Below are positions 8,305 to 16,495 of a stretch of DNA of 64,000 nt, piece after piece (positions within the stretch are counted from its first letter, which is position 1; the number at the start of each line of letters is the position of its first letter). A program made the translations under genes and the position numbers. The DNA lies in assembly GCF_015670745.1 (NCBI RefSeq), contig NZ_JADPCH010000009.1:23346-87345 (forward strand), in the 5' to 3' direction. The notes under the pieces were generated by a model. That model was given only the letters and a program-made list of their open reading frames with translations, had not been told where the DNA came from and ran no database searches. Source of the stretch: Collinsella aerofaciens (lineage in GTDB: Bacteria > Actinomycetota > Coriobacteriia > Coriobacteriales > Coriobacteriaceae).

Positions 8305-9011
8305 AAATCCTTGCCATAGCCGATACCGAAGAACGATGCCTTTGGGAGTGCTTTCGCAAGGAACGCTTTGAGGGCGTCGACCTGATTTTGTCCGCCGGCG
8401 ATCTGGACCCGGACTATCTTGAGTTTTTGGTTACGGTCATCAACAAACCGCTCATCTACGTGCGTGGCAATCACGATGACCGCTACGCACGTCATGCACC
8501 GGGCGGATGTATCTGCGTAGAAGACAGCGTGTACACGTACCGAGGGATTCGCATTGCGGGCCTTGGCGGGTCCATGCGTTATCGCGACGGCGCCAACATG
8601 TACACCGAACGAGAGATGTCCAAGCGTATGCGTAAGCTGTCGCGTAAGGTTAGGATGGTCGGCGGGTGCGACATTCTGCTTACCCATGCACCCGCCGCCG
8701 GTATGGGTGATCTGGACGATCTGCCGCATCGAGGATTCGAGTGTTTTAACACAGCACTCGAATCCTGGAATCCCGACTACATGGTGCACGGGCATGTGCA
8801 CCAAAGCTACGGTTGCGATTTTCAGCGCGAGCGTCAGCATGTGTGTGGAACGACGATCATCAACGCCTGCGGCTATACGCAGTTTGAGCTCGACCAGACG
8901 CACTACCCCATCCGCGGCTGGCAAGCAGCTTGGCTCAACTCACAAACCATGCGCCGCGAGCTCAAACGCCACGAAGCCATCGAGTCCTCTACCGCCAGAA
9001 CACCCTGGTAA
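8301..9011 (+). CDS. Calcineurin-like metallophosphoesterase
   Basis: A 236-residue phosphoesterase of the YfcE/ICC-like class. The metal-binding motifs GDLD (near residue 34), GNHD (near 56), LLTHAP and GHVHQSYG are all present. The first motif, normally DxH, reads ADTEER, so the first histidine ligand appears to be replaced by glutamate. The gene starts inside the stop codon of the BMP-like gene and is the last gene of that two-gene unit. The substrate is unknown; coupling to a putative ligand-binding protein suggests a shared small-molecule pathway. Confidence 0.8.
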   Translation: MKILAIADTEERCLWECFRKERFEGVDLILSAGDLDPDYLEFLVTVINKPLIYVRGNHDDRYARHAPGGCICVEDSVYTYRGIRIAGLGGSMRYRDGANMYTEREMSKRMRKLSRKVRMVGGCDILLTHAPAAGMGDLDDLPHRGFECFNTALESWNPDYMVHGHVHQSYGCDFQRERQHVCGTTIINACGYTQFELDQTHYPIRGWQAAWLNSQTMRRELKRHEAIESSTARTPW

Positions 9012-9036
9012 CCACCTTTAAGGCTTGACGCTGCGC

Positions 9037-9133
9037 CGGCCCCAAGCACCCCATCTCGCCCCTCAAGCCGTCGCTCGCGTACCAAAGTACGCGTCGCTCC
9101 TCTTTCGGGACGACCTGGGGCACTTGGAACCGG
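9037..9133. repeat. Long imperfect inverted repeat
   Basis: CCGGCCCCAAGCACCCCA (9037-9054) is mirrored by TGGGGCACTTGGAACCGG (9116-9133) with three mismatches. Inside lies a second small palindrome, CGCGTAC CAAA GTACGCG. No coding frame with gene-like features is visible in this gap. Confidence 0.6.
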
Positions 9134-9167
9134 CTCGCTGCGATGCCATAACATTGACGCCAAAGTG

Positions 9168-9212
9168 CCAAAACCACCACAAAGGTGCCTGTCCCCTTTG
9201 TGGTGGTTTTGG
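9168..9212. repeat. CTGTCCC-loop hairpin D (17-bp perfect stem)
   Basis: CCAAAACCACCACAAAG pairs perfectly with its complement around an 11-base loop, GTGCCTGTCCC. It lies 157 bases after the phosphoesterase gene and just beyond the rplA terminator, so it is in a convergent intergenic region. Confidence 0.85.
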
Positions 9213-9223
9213 CCCGAGATAGC

Positions 9224-9263
9224 AAGAAACCCGGTCCTGCACAAGGCAGAACCGGGTTTCTTT
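9224..9263 (-). terminator. Terminator of the rplK-rplA unit
   Basis: AAGAAACCCGGT and ACCGGGTTTCTT pair over 12 bp, 36 bases after the rplA stop. The flanking A and T runs let it work in both directions. Confidence 0.85.
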
Positions 9264-9298
9264 AGCAATGCTTGCTGTACTCAGGCAGTAACTAGCAG

Positions 9299-10006
9299 TT
9301 ACTCAGCCAGGAAGTCACGCTGGACAGCGGGATCGACCTTGACTCCAGGGCCCATGGTGGAAGACACGGAGATGGACTTGACGTACTTGCCCTTAGCAGA
9401 AGAGGGCTTGACGCGCAGAATCTCGGTGTACAGGGCAGCGTAGTTCTCGACGAGCTGCTGCTCAGAGAAGGACTTCTTGCCCAGGGGCACGTGGCAGATG
9501 CCGTAGCGGTCGGCGCGGTACTCAACGCGGCCGGCCTTGAGCTCGGAGACCATCTTGGCGACGTCCATGGTCACGGTGCCGAGCTTGGGGTTCGGCATGA
9601 GGCCACGGGGACCAAGGATCTTACCGATGCGGCCAACCTTGGCCATCATGTTCGGCGTAGCGATAGCGGCGTCGAAGTTGATCTCGCCCTTCTGAATCTG
9701 GGCGACAAGCTCGTCGGAACCGATGATGTCGGCGCCGGCAGCCTCAGCCTCACGGGCCTTCTCGCCCTCGGCGAAGACGGCAACACGAACGGTCTTGCCG
9801 GTGCCGTGGGGCAGGGAGATGGAACCACGGATGTTCTGGTCAGCCTTACGAGTATCGATGCCCAGACGGAAGTGAGCCTCGACGGTCTCGTCGAACTTGG
9901 CGGTGTCGAGCTCCTTGATGAGCTTGGCAGCCTGAAGGGGGGTGTAGAGCGTGGCGCGGTCGATCTTCTCGGCAGCGTCGTTATAGCTCTTACCATGCTT
10001 AGCCAT
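9299..10006 (-). CDS. rplA: 50S ribosomal protein L1
   Basis: Binds 23S rRNA at the L1 stalk of the large subunit and takes part in release of deacylated tRNA from the E site; in many bacteria it also represses its own operon. The 235-residue product has the expected length and the L1 signature [21 protein letters not shown] chose ATG 10006 because AGGAGG ends eight bases upstream; the alternative ATG at 10012 would be only two bases from it. It follows rplK on the minus strand with a 117-base gap that contains a GC-rich hairpin near 10079-10106. Confidence 0.97.
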   Translation of the reverse strand: MAKHGKSYNDAAEKIDRATLYTPLQAAKLIKELDTAKFDETVEAHFRLGIDTRKADQNIRGSISLPHGTGKTVRVAVFAEGEKAREAEAAGADIIGSDELVAQIQKGEINFDAAIATPNMMAKVGRIGKILGPRGLMPNPKLGTVTMDVAKMVSELKAGRVEYRADRYGICHVPLGKKSFSEQQLVENYAALYTEILRVKPSSAKGKYVKSISVSSTMGPGVKVDPAVQRDFLAE

Positions 10007-10123
10007 GTGCATTACCTCCTGTGGTTAAACGGGCGTGAGCCCTCCCACATCGTATCGTGTGCCCTATTGCACACATTTAACGGGCGCCCCGGTCGGAGCA
10101 CCCGCCGTTACCATAAGAAATCG

Positions 10124-10552
10124 CTACTCAGCGATGGTGACGCCCATGGAACGGGCGGTACCGGCGATGATCTTCTTGGCGGCGTCAATGTCGTTGGCAT
10201 TGAGGTCCGGCATCTTGATCTCGGCGATCTTGGTGAGCTGCTCCTGGGAGAGCTGACCAACCTTGTCAGCCTGGGGCTTAGCGGAACCAGACTTGAGGTT
10301 CAGCTCCTTCTTGATAAGGTGAGCCGCCGGCGGGGTCTTGGTGATGAAGGAGAAGGACTTGTCCTCGTAGACAGAGATCTCAACGGGGATGATGTCACCC
10401 TTCTTGTCCTGCGTCTCGGCGTTAAAGGCCTGGCAGAACTGCATGATGTTCACGCCAGCAGCGCCCAGGGCGGGGCCGACGGGAGGAGCAGGGTTTGCTG
10501 CACCAGCAGGAATCTGGAGCTTAATGACGTTGGCAACCTTCTTCTCAGCCAT
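10124..10552 (-). CDS. rplK: 50S ribosomal protein L11
   Basis: Forms the GTPase-associated centre of the 50S subunit with 23S rRNA and is needed for factor binding and the stringent response. The 142-residue sequence has the usual N-terminal domain ([19 protein letters not shown]) and the C-terminal RNA-binding domain ending in [10 protein letters not shown]. The start at 10552 has AAAGGA six bases upstream; the ATG at 10558 would abut that site. It lies between nusG and rplA, the standard bacterial order. Confidence 0.97.
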   Translation of the reverse strand: MAEKKVANVIKLQIPAGAANPAPPVGPALGAAGVNIMQFCQAFNAETQDKKGDIIPVEISVYEDKSFSFITKTPPAAHLIKKELNLKSGSAKPQADKVGQLSQEQLTKIAEIKMPDLNANDIDAAKKIIAGTARSMGVTIAE

Positions 10553-10672
10553 GGTCATTCCTTTCGAATCACGAGTGTGAAGTACTTGCTATATCGTAAG
10601 CACGCACGTGTTAGAAGCACTCCTGAGATGAGCAGTCACAGAAGAAGCACGCTCGCGCGAACGGACGAAAAC

Positions 10673-11209
10673 TTAAGCGATGACAGCGACCTGGTTAAAG
10701 TCGAGCTCGACCGGCGTCTCGCGGCCAAAGATCATCAGCGTGACCTTGAGCTTGCCAGCCTCGGTGTTAACCTCGGAGACCTTGCCATCAAAGTCGGTAA
10801 GCGGGCCATCGGTGACGCGGACGGACGTACCGACCTCAATATCAACCGAGGTGCGCTTGGGCGAATCGCCCTTACCGGGACGACGAGTCATCTTGTTGTA
10901 CTCGTCGCGGGAAAGCGGAGCGGGCTTGCCGTTGCCGCCTAGGAAACCGGTGACGCCAGGCGTGTTACGAACACACGTCCAAGCATCATCATCCATCTCC
11001 ATGCGGACAAGGACATAACCCGGGAAAATCTTGGAATCCTTGGTCTCACGCTTGCCACCCTCTTTAATCTCGGTGACACGCTCCATAGGAATCTCGATAT
11101 CAAAGATACGGTCCTGCATGCCCATAGTCTCGATTCGATGCTCGAGATCGGACTTAACACGGTTCTCGTATCCAGAGTAAGTGTGAACGACGTACCAACG
11201 CTTAGACAT
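10673..11209 (-). CDS. nusG: Transcription termination/antitermination factor NusG
   Basis: Binds the RNA polymerase clamp and couples transcription to translation or to Rho. The N-terminal NGN domain starts [19 protein letters not shown] and the C-terminal KOW domain includes [19 protein letters not shown]; 178 residues is normal. The start lies three bases from the secE stop, so the two are co-translated. The order secE-nusG-rplK-rplA is the universal bacterial one. Confidence 0.97.
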   Translation of the reverse strand: MSKRWYVVHTYSGYENRVKSDLEHRIETMGMQDRIFDIEIPMERVTEIKEGGKRETKDSKIFPGYVLVRMEMDDDAWTCVRNTPGVTGFLGGNGKPAPLSRDEYNKMTRRPGKGDSPKRTSVDIEVGTSVRVTDGPLTDFDGKVSEVNTEAGKLKVTLMIFGRETPVELDFNQVAVIA

Positions 11210-11212
11210 GGT

Positions 11213-11551
11213 TTAGCCCCTCAATCCAGAGAACAGAGCAAGAGCCTCGCCAAAGCCAGCATCGAGCAGAGCGATGACGACGCCGACGACGATCAGAGAA
11301 GCGCAAACGACGACCGAGTAGTTCACGAGCTCCTTCTTATCGGGCCACGTGACACGCTTCATCTCGGACTTGACCGAAGCGAAATACTTCTTGGTGCGGG
11401 CGAAGAAACCAGGCTTCTCGTTCTTCTTGGACTTCGCAGCCTTCTCGTTCTTCTTGGCAACGGCCTTCTTGGCCTCAACCTTGGAGTTGGCGGCAGCGTT
11501 GTTGGCAGGCGCCTGCTGCTGAGCCTTCTTCTTGTTCTTCTTGTTGGCCAT
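11213..11551 (-). CDS. secE: Preprotein translocase subunit SecE
   Basis: An essential small subunit of the SecYEG protein-conducting channel. The product is a single-span form: a long Lys/Ala/Asn-rich cytosolic N-terminus of about 60 residues, the conserved amphipathic segment SEMKRVTWPDKKELVNYS, and one membrane helix near the C-terminus. It is followed directly by nusG and preceded by tRNA-Trp and rpmG, an arrangement common in Actinobacteria and Firmicutes. Confidence 0.95.
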   Translation of the reverse strand: MANKKNKKKAQQQAPANNAAANSKVEAKKAVAKKNEKAAKSKKNEKPGFFARTKKYFASVKSEMKRVTWPDKKELVNYSVVVCASLIVVGVVIALLDAGFGEALALFSGLRG

Positions 11552-11590
11552 TTGGGTTACCTCCGCGCAATGCGCTTATACATGAGTAAA

Positions 11591-11618
11591 CCGTAAGCCC
11601 CCAATTGGGAGCTTACGG
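11591..11618 (-). terminator. Hairpin between tRNA-Trp and secE
   Basis: CCGTAAGC and GCTTACGG form a perfect 8-bp stem around a 12-base loop. It may act as a processing or attenuation site between the tRNA and the protein-coding part of the operon. Confidence 0.5.
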
Positions 11619-11630
11619 AATAATGACTGG

Positions 11631-11703
11631 CACGCCAGGAAGGACTCGAACCCTCAACACTCGGTTTTGGAGACCGATGCTCTACCAATTGAACTACTGG
11701 CGT
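11631..11703 (-). tRNA. trpT: tRNA-Trp (anticodon CCA)
   Basis: A complete cloverleaf: acceptor ACGCCAG/CTGGCGT, anticodon loop CTCCAAA with CCA, T-loop GGTTCGAGTC, and an encoded CCA tail at 11628-11630. It sits between rpmG and secE. Confidence 0.97.
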
Positions 11704-11716
11704 ATGTGACTAGAGA

Positions 11717-11866
11717 CTAGCGAGTCTCTTTGTGCAGCGTGTGGTGACGGCACCAGGGGCAATACTTCTTGATCTCCATACGATCAGGCATGGTCGACTT
11801 GTTCTTGGTGGTCGTATAGTTGCGGCGCTTGCACTCAGTGCACGCAAGAGTAACTAGAGTACGCAT
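11717..11866 (-). CDS. rpmG: 50S ribosomal protein L33
   Basis: A 49-residue large-subunit protein. It begins [19 protein letters not shown] and carries two CxxC pairs (CTEC near residue 9 and CPWC near residue 36), so this is the zinc-binding form. It is the first gene after the promoter at 11912-11941 and is followed within 15 bases by tRNA-Trp. Confidence 0.96.
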   Translation of the reverse strand: MRTLVTLACTECKRRNYTTTKNKSTMPDRMEIKKYCPWCRHHTLHKETR

Positions 11867-11911
11867 GTATCCTGAACCTTTCATTTCCGCCCCGTACGGG
11901 CACGAGTTGTT

Positions 11912-11941
11912 ACTTTATCAGCTCCACGTAAGTGCTGTCAA
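11912..11941 (-). promoter_or_regulatory. Promoter of the rpmG-trpT-secE-nusG unit
   Basis: On the minus strand TTGACA (11936-11941) and TAAAGT (11912-11917) are separated by 18 bases, 46 bases before the rpmG start. The -35 box is perfect. Confidence 0.8.
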
Positions 11942-12082
11942 TGAAAACCTCGAGTCAATTGGTTCTCGGTGGATCCATTCATATTTGGAACACATCAATG
12001 AAGCCATCGAGATCTAATCGACGGTGCATCCAGGACCATTGTCGATCCTCTCGACACCAGCAACGGCTCAATATCCATTGCA

Positions 12083-12118
12083 GAAAAGAACCCGGCACCC
12101 ATATAAGTGCCGGGTTCT
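12083..12118 (-). terminator. Terminator of tuf
   Basis: AGAACCCGGCAC pairs with GTGCCGGGTTCT over 12 bp and is followed on the minus strand by a TTTT run, 28 bases after the tuf stop. The 160 bases between it and the rpmG promoter show no gene. Confidence 0.9.
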
Positions 12119-12145
12119 CTAAGTCAGCTATATCAAAGAGCTAAT

Positions 12146-13336
12146 TTACTCAATGATCGTGGAGACGATGCCCGAACCGACGGTGTGGCCACCCTCGCGG
12201 ATAGCGAAGCGCAGGCCCTCCTCCATGGCGATCGGGTGGATGAGGTCGCCCTCGATGGTGATGTGGTCACCAGGCATAGCCATCTCGGTGCCCTCGGGGA
12301 GCTTGACCGTACCGGTAACGTCGGTGGTACGGAAGTAGAACTGAGGACGATAACCATCGAAGAACGGGGTGTGACGGCCGCCCTCCTCCTTGGTCAGAAC
12401 GTAGATCTCACCGGTGAACATGGTGTGCGGGGTAACCGAACCGGGCTTGCAGAGAACCTGGCCGCGCTCGATGTCCTCGCGCTTGATGCCGCGGAGCAGC
12501 AGACCGACGTTGTCGCCAGCCTCGCAGAAGTCCATGGACTTACGGAACATCTCGATACCGGTAACGACGGTGTTCTGGGTATCCTTGATGCCGACGATCT
12601 CGACGGGCTCGTTGAGCTTGAGCTCACCGCGCTCGACACGGCCGGTAGCAACGGTACCACGGCCGGAGATGGTCATAACGTCCTCAACGGCCATCAGGAA
12701 GGGGAGGTCGTTGTTACGAGCAGGCGTCGGGATGTACTCGTCGACGGCCTTCATGAGCTCGCGGATAGCGTCCATCCACTTGGCGTCGCCCTCGAGAGCG
12801 CCCAGAGCGGAACCACGGATGACGGGAATGTCGTCGCCGGGGAAATCGTACTCGGAGAGGAGCTCACGGGTCTCCATCTCGACGAGGTCGATGAGCTCGT
12901 CATCGTCGACCATGTCGCACTTGTTCAGGAAGACGACGATGTAGGGAACGCCGACCTGACGGGCGAGCAGGATGTGCTCGCGGGTCTGAGCCATGGGGCC
13001 GTCGGTAGCGGCGATGACCAGGATAGCGCCGTCCATCTGAGCAGCACCGGAGATCATGTTCTTGACGTAGTCAGCGTGGCCCGGGCAGTCAACGTGAGCG
13101 TAGTGACGGGCAGCAGTCTCGTACTCGACGTGGGAGACGGAGATCGTAATGCCGCGCTCGCGCTCCTCGGGAGCCTTGTCGATGTTCTCGAACGCAGTGA
13201 AGTCAGCCTTGCAGCCCTCGGTCTCGGAGAGAACCTTGGTGATGGCAGCGGTCAGCGTGGTCTTGCCGTGGTCGACGTGACCAATGGTGCCGATGTTAAC
13301 ATGCGGCTTAGTGCGCTCAAACTTCTCTTTGGCCAT
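12146..13336 (-). CDS. tuf: Elongation factor Tu
   Basis: The GTPase that delivers aminoacyl-tRNA to the ribosomal A site. The 396-residue sequence has the G motifs [16 protein letters not shown] and NKCD, and ends [11 protein letters not shown]. Highly biased codon use, typical of abundant proteins, is evident throughout. It lies at the end of a tRNA-Tyr, tRNA-Thr, tRNA-Met series on the same strand, resembling the tRNA-tufB operons of other bacteria. Confidence 0.98.
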   Translation of the reverse strand: MAKEKFERTKPHVNIGTIGHVDHGKTTLTAAITKVLSETEGCKADFTAFENIDKAPEERERGITISVSHVEYETAARHYAHVDCPGHADYVKNMISGAAQMDGAILVIAATDGPMAQTREHILLARQVGVPYIVVFLNKCDMVDDDELIDLVEMETRELLSEYDFPGDDIPVIRGSALGALEGDAKWMDAIRELMKAVDEYIPTPARNNDLPFLMAVEDVMTISGRGTVATGRVERGELKLNEPVEIVGIKDTQNTVVTGIEMFRKSMDFCEAGDNVGLLLRGIKREDIERGQVLCKPGSVTPHTMFTGEIYVLTKEEGGRHTPFFDGYRPQFYFRTTDVTGTVKLPEGTEMAMPGDHITIEGDLIHPIAMEEGLRFAIREGGHTVGSGIVSTIIE

Positions 13337-13390
13337 AAAGCCCTCCTCTTAACAGGTCGTCCCCGGACGGGACTTTGCCTTTATACCATA

Positions 13391-13421
13391 GTGGCCTCTC
13401 AACATACTATTGAGAAGCCAC
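13391..13421 (-). terminator. Hairpin between tRNA-Met and tuf
   Basis: GTGGCCTCTCAA and TTGAGAAGCCAC pair over 12 bp with one mismatch. It may separate tRNA processing from the tuf message or attenuate read-through; no T run follows. Confidence 0.5.
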
Positions 13422-13435
13422 CGTGTTACCTATGG

Positions 13436-13509
13436 TAGCGGTGACTGGATTCGAACCAGTGACGCCACGGGTATGAACCGTGTGCTCTAACCAACTGAGC
13501 TACACCGCC
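13436..13509 (-). tRNA. tRNA-Met (anticodon CAT)
   Basis: Acceptor GGCGGTG pairs with CACCGCT, the anticodon loop TTCATAC carries CAT, and CCA is encoded at 13433-13435. Its first pair is G-U rather than the C-A mismatch typical of initiators, so it looks like an elongator. Confidence 0.93.
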
Positions 13510-13515
13510 GGATGG

Positions 13516-13588
13516 AGCCTGCAACCAGACTTGAACTGGTGACCTCTTCGTTACCAACGAAGTGCTCTACCGACTGAGCTATACAGGC
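13516..13588 (-). tRNA. tRNA-Thr (anticodon GGT)
   Basis: Acceptor GCCTGTA pairs with TGCAGGC, the anticodon stem-loop is CTTCGTTGGTAACGAAG, and CCA is encoded at 13513-13515. Confidence 0.95.
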
Positions 13589-13598
13589 ACTTGACGGG

Positions 13599-13680
13599 TG
13601 GGAGCTATAGGATTCGAACCTATGTAGGCAGAGCCAACGGGTTTACAGCCCGTCCCCATTAACCACTCGGGCAAACTCCC
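13599..13680 (-). tRNA. tRNA-Tyr (anticodon GTA)
   Basis: A class II tRNA with a long variable arm. The acceptor GGGAGTT pairs with AGCTCCC and the anticodon loop CTGTAAA carries GTA. CCA is not encoded; ACCC follows. Confidence 0.94.
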
Positions 13681-13742
13681 AATCGTTCAAGTATCCGCAG
13701 GTCCTTTGGTCTTTTGGACCGCCGCCCCCGCGAACGAAGAAG

Positions 13743-13772
13743 ATAATACGATGCCACCTTGGTGGCTGTCAA
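13743..13772 (-). promoter_or_regulatory. Promoter of the tRNA-Tyr-Thr-Met-tuf unit
   Basis: On the minus strand TTGACA (13767-13772) and TATTAT (13743-13748) are 18 bases apart. The spacer is largely a perfect 14-bp palindrome, GCCACCTTGGTGGC (13753-13766), which could be a regulatory site. Confidence 0.8.
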
Positions 13773-13988
13773 CGAAAACCTCTAGATACACGGTGCCGGG
13801 CGTATCTATATAGCCGTGACCTGCGGTTTTATTGAGTTTGGATATGAAGGACGGTGGATTTGGCTACGCTTGTGACATTTCACGAGGGAACACTTTGTCA
13901 CGGTGGAGTACATCTGCAGCATCGACCTTCGATACCGACCCTCTTGCACTATTACATAGGTCACGATCGTGCTTCCACGGCACGTTCA

Positions 13989-14049
13989 AGCGTGGATAAT
14001 CTCCCGCTTTTAGCGCGGCTCTAAGCCCAAAGCGGAGATTATCCACGCT
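13989..14049. repeat. Inverted repeat with TATCCACGCT arms (left boundary of sugar cassette)
   Basis: AGCGTGGATAATCTCCCGCT and AGCGGAGATTATCCACGCT form an almost perfect stem around a 22-base loop. It starts 30 bases downstream of the RpiR gene stop on its strand and could terminate that gene. The rest of the 13681-14079 gap holds the tRNA-tuf promoter and a weaker GTGACA/TGTCAC hairpin near 13871-13901; no gene is seen. Confidence 0.75.
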
Positions 14050-14069
14050 CATTCTCCAGACGGGAGAAC
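14037..14069 (+). repeat. Cassette-flanking direct repeat, left copy
   Basis: This stretch contains ATTATCCACGCTCATTCTCC and matches 18088-18119 at about four bases in five. It overlaps the right arm of the inverted repeat at 13989-14049. Confidence 0.65.
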
Positions 14070-14079
14070 TATAGAGCCG

Positions 14080-14955
14080 CTACTGCTCGGGCCAGACCAA
14101 AGTAGACCCATAGAGCGGCTCCCCCTTGGTGCAGGGGTAGCGACTCAAGTAACACGACGATAGCAAGTCGAAGAAATAGGTCATGGCGTATTTCGAATAA
14201 ACGCCGAGTCGGTCAATTCCGTTTCCCGCATTACCAAGACGATATACACGGTCAAAAGACCTCGATTTGTCATCGTTGCTAAACGCAGTAATTAGAATCT
14301 TCCTGCCCGAACGGCAATCAAGATACTCACGCGCCTGGGACGCAAATAGCCCGGAGACCGATACGAGAATTATCAATGACTGCGAAGCGTCTCCCATGTT
14401 TTTCAATTCCGCGACGTTAGCCCCAGCAACTATGCGAACTATCTTGCCCGCATAAAACATTTCCTGCTGAAATCGTACGAGATTGGCGCTCACATTATTG
14501 GTGCACCAGATTTCAACGTTTTTATGGCCATCAATTTCGTCGGCAAGGTGCTTAATAGCGATATCGGACACGCCGCTTTCAACCTCAGCGAACATCTCGA
14601 TCATGCGAACGTCGAGCTCTGCCCTGTACTCCTCGTAGCCAAATTCCTCCTCTCGATGGCTTAAGTCGCTTGGAAAGACTGATTGAGTAAATGATTCTTT
14701 CAAATCGCTAAGAGACTGGTAGCCCAATCGATTGCAGAAACGACGAACAGCGGAACGGGTCACGAATGCATCGCGGGTTATTGTGGCAACATTGATTTCG
14801 CTCGAACGCCTAATGTGAGCGATGAGATATCGAGCGATGGCGGCATCGTTTGACCCAAACTCGCTGTTGATGATGGAGCTAATGCGATTGAGCACATCGA
14901 AGTCATTGATATTCACGTGATCCCTCTTTCCGCTCTCCTCGAAATCATAGTTCAT
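14080..14955 (-). CDS. RpiR/MurR-family transcriptional regulator
   Basis: A sugar-phosphate-responsive regulator. The N-terminal HTH_6 domain spans about residues 15-95 (DAAIARYLIAHIRRSSEINV, then ITRDAFVTRSAVRRFCNRLG). The C-terminal half is a SIS sugar-isomerase fold, with LIILVSVSGLFASQAREYL as the phosphosugar-binding region. It is transcribed divergently from the GH1-PTS pair with an inverted repeat in the 112-base gap, so it very likely controls that operon in response to a phosphorylated beta-glucoside. Base composition is clearly lower in GC than the flanking housekeeping genes. Confidence 0.88.
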   Translation of the reverse strand: MNYDFEESGKRDHVNINDFDVLNRISSIINSEFGSNDAAIARYLIAHIRRSSEINVATITRDAFVTRSAVRRFCNRLGYQSLSDLKESFTQSVFPSDLSHREEEFGYEEYRAELDVRMIEMFAEVESGVSDIAIKHLADEIDGHKNVEIWCTNNVSANLVRFQQEMFYAGKIVRIVAGANVAELKNMGDASQSLIILVSVSGLFASQAREYLDCRSGRKILITAFSNDDKSRSFDRVYRLGNAGNGIDRLGVYSKYAMTYFFDLLSSCYLSRYPCTKGEPLYGSTLVWPEQ

Positions 14956-14958
14956 TTA

Positions 14959-14996
14959 TTGAATCAAACAGCTTTGGTCGTTCTCCTATGATTCAA
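14959..14996. promoter_or_regulatory. Putative RpiR operator
   Basis: TTGAATCA (14959-14966) and TGATTCAA (14989-14996) form an inverted repeat with a 22-base spacer in the divergent promoter region. Confidence 0.6.
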
Positions 14997-15067
14997 ATCA
15001 GTTGACGTCATCTTAATCGTAATTCCGCCACACGTATCCACCGTGTTGAATGATGGAAAGGGGATTC

Positions 15068-16486
15068 ATGGGCAACGTGAACAACATCCCGTTTCTCTGG
15101 GGTTCCGCCACGGCGTCTTATCAGTGCGAGGGTGCCTGGAACGAAGACGGCAAAGGCCTTGGCGAGTGGGATTTCTTTAACCACACAAGCAATAAGAACA
15201 TCAACCATGTTGACGGTGATGTATCTTGCGACTTCTACCATCGCTATGAAGAAGATATCCGCATGATGAAAGAAGGCGGACAAAACACCTATCGCTTCTC
15301 TCTTTCATGGAGTCGAATCATCCCCACGGGTATCGGTGAAGTGAATGAAAAGGGTATCGATTTTTATAATCGGGTCATTGATTGCTGCCTCGAAAATGGC
15401 ATAGAGCCCAACGTTACGCTGTTCCATTACGATCTGCCATTCACGCTTGCTTGCAAAGGCGGATGGCTGAACAACGATATGGCAGAGTGGTTCTGCAAAT
15501 ACGCCAAGATTTGCTTTGAGCGCTTTGGAGACCGCGTCAAAATCTGGGCTACCGTTAACGAGCCGCATTTCTACAGCTACTGCGTAAACATGTTGGGCAA
15601 CTATCCCCCCAATCGATCGCTCGACGTTCAGTCGTACATGCAGTTTCAGTACAACCTGATGCGCGCAAGCGCACTCGCAGTCCGAGCATATCGTCAAATG
15701 GGCTACGACGGCATCATCGGCGCCGTCCACGATGGCGGCGTTGTCGAACTCGACCCGGCAACCGAGCACCCCGATGACGTATTTCGATACGCAGACTTTT
15801 TCGCCAATCGCATGATTCTGGCACCAGCACTTCAGGGTCAACTGCCGCCAGAAATGGACGAAATCCTTGAAAAACTTGGCGTCTCGCTCTATCGATCCCC
15901 AAATGACGTAGAAGAATTCAGAGACGGTAAAGTCGATTTTATTGGACTCAACGTGTATTGCCGAGAGTATGTAACCGACTGGCACGGTGGAGAGCTTGCC
16001 GTTTCGGCGAACAATAAGGGCGGTTCGAGCAAAAAGGTCGAAGGAAAATGCATTGCGCCCTTGTTTGAAAGCGCCCGCGACAGCAATGTTCCCCGCAATA
16101 AATGGGGCCGCGAAATACTCCCAAGTTGCATGTATTCAACCATCATGGATGTCCACGAGCGCTATGACGCGCCCCGCATCTTTATTACGGAAAACGGACA
16201 TGGCGCCTATGAGCAACCAGACGCAGACGGAATAATCCACGATGATGACCGCATCGAGCTTCTGGGCCAGTTCATCGAGCACATGATGAGGGCTAAGCGC
16301 GACGGCGCGCGCGTTGAGGGCTACTACCTCTGGTCGACGATGGATCTGTATAGCTGGATCAACGGCTACGAAAAACGATACGGACTTGTCCATATCGACT
16401 TCGAGAACAATCTGGAGCGCACCCCCAAAAAGAGCTGGTATTGGTACCGAGACCTTATCTCGAAGTATCAGGAGCAGGAAGGTTAG
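15068..16486 (+). CDS. GH1 6-phospho-beta-glucosidase
   Basis: Hydrolyses phosphorylated beta-glucosides delivered by the adjacent PTS permease. The family 1 fold starts IPFLWGSATASYQCEGAW; the acid/base glutamate is in ATVNEPHF and the nucleophile in FITENGHGAY. Near the C-terminus YSWINGYEKRYG shows the Ser...Lys-x-Tyr triad that binds the 6-phosphate in this subfamily, so a phosphorylated substrate is more likely than a free one. ATG 15068 was chosen because AAAGGGGA lies just upstream; starts at 15050 and 15053 overlap that site. It is separated from the PTS gene by 9 bases. Confidence 0.92.
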   Translation: MGNVNNIPFLWGSATASYQCEGAWNEDGKGLGEWDFFNHTSNKNINHVDGDVSCDFYHRYEEDIRMMKEGGQNTYRFSLSWSRIIPTGIGEVNEKGIDFYNRVIDCCLENGIEPNVTLFHYDLPFTLACKGGWLNNDMAEWFCKYAKICFERFGDRVKIWATVNEPHFYSYCVNMLGNYPPNRSLDVQSYMQFQYNLMRASALAVRAYRQMGYDGIIGAVHDGGVVELDPATEHPDDVFRYADFFANRMILAPALQGQLPPEMDEILEKLGVSLYRSPNDVEEFRDGKVDFIGLNVYCREYVTDWHGGELAVSANNKGGSSKKVEGKCIAPLFESARDSNVPRNKWGREILPSCMYSTIMDVHERYDAPRIFITENGHGAYEQPDADGIIHDDDRIELLGQFIEHMMRAKRDGARVEGYYLWSTMDLYSWINGYEKRYGLVHIDFENNLERTPKKSWYWYRDLISKYQEQEG

Positions 16487-16495
16487 GAGAAAGAG

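Noticed and set aside
12107..13438. 443-codon open frame on the plus strand opposite tuf
   Set aside because: It is the mirror of a highly biased GC-rich gene; the EF-Tu frame has all motifs, the mirror has none.
13989..14069. Replication origin based on TTATCCACG resemblance to DnaA boxes
   Set aside because: Only isolated copies are present, without a cluster, AT-rich unwinding element, or dnaA/dnaN neighbours.
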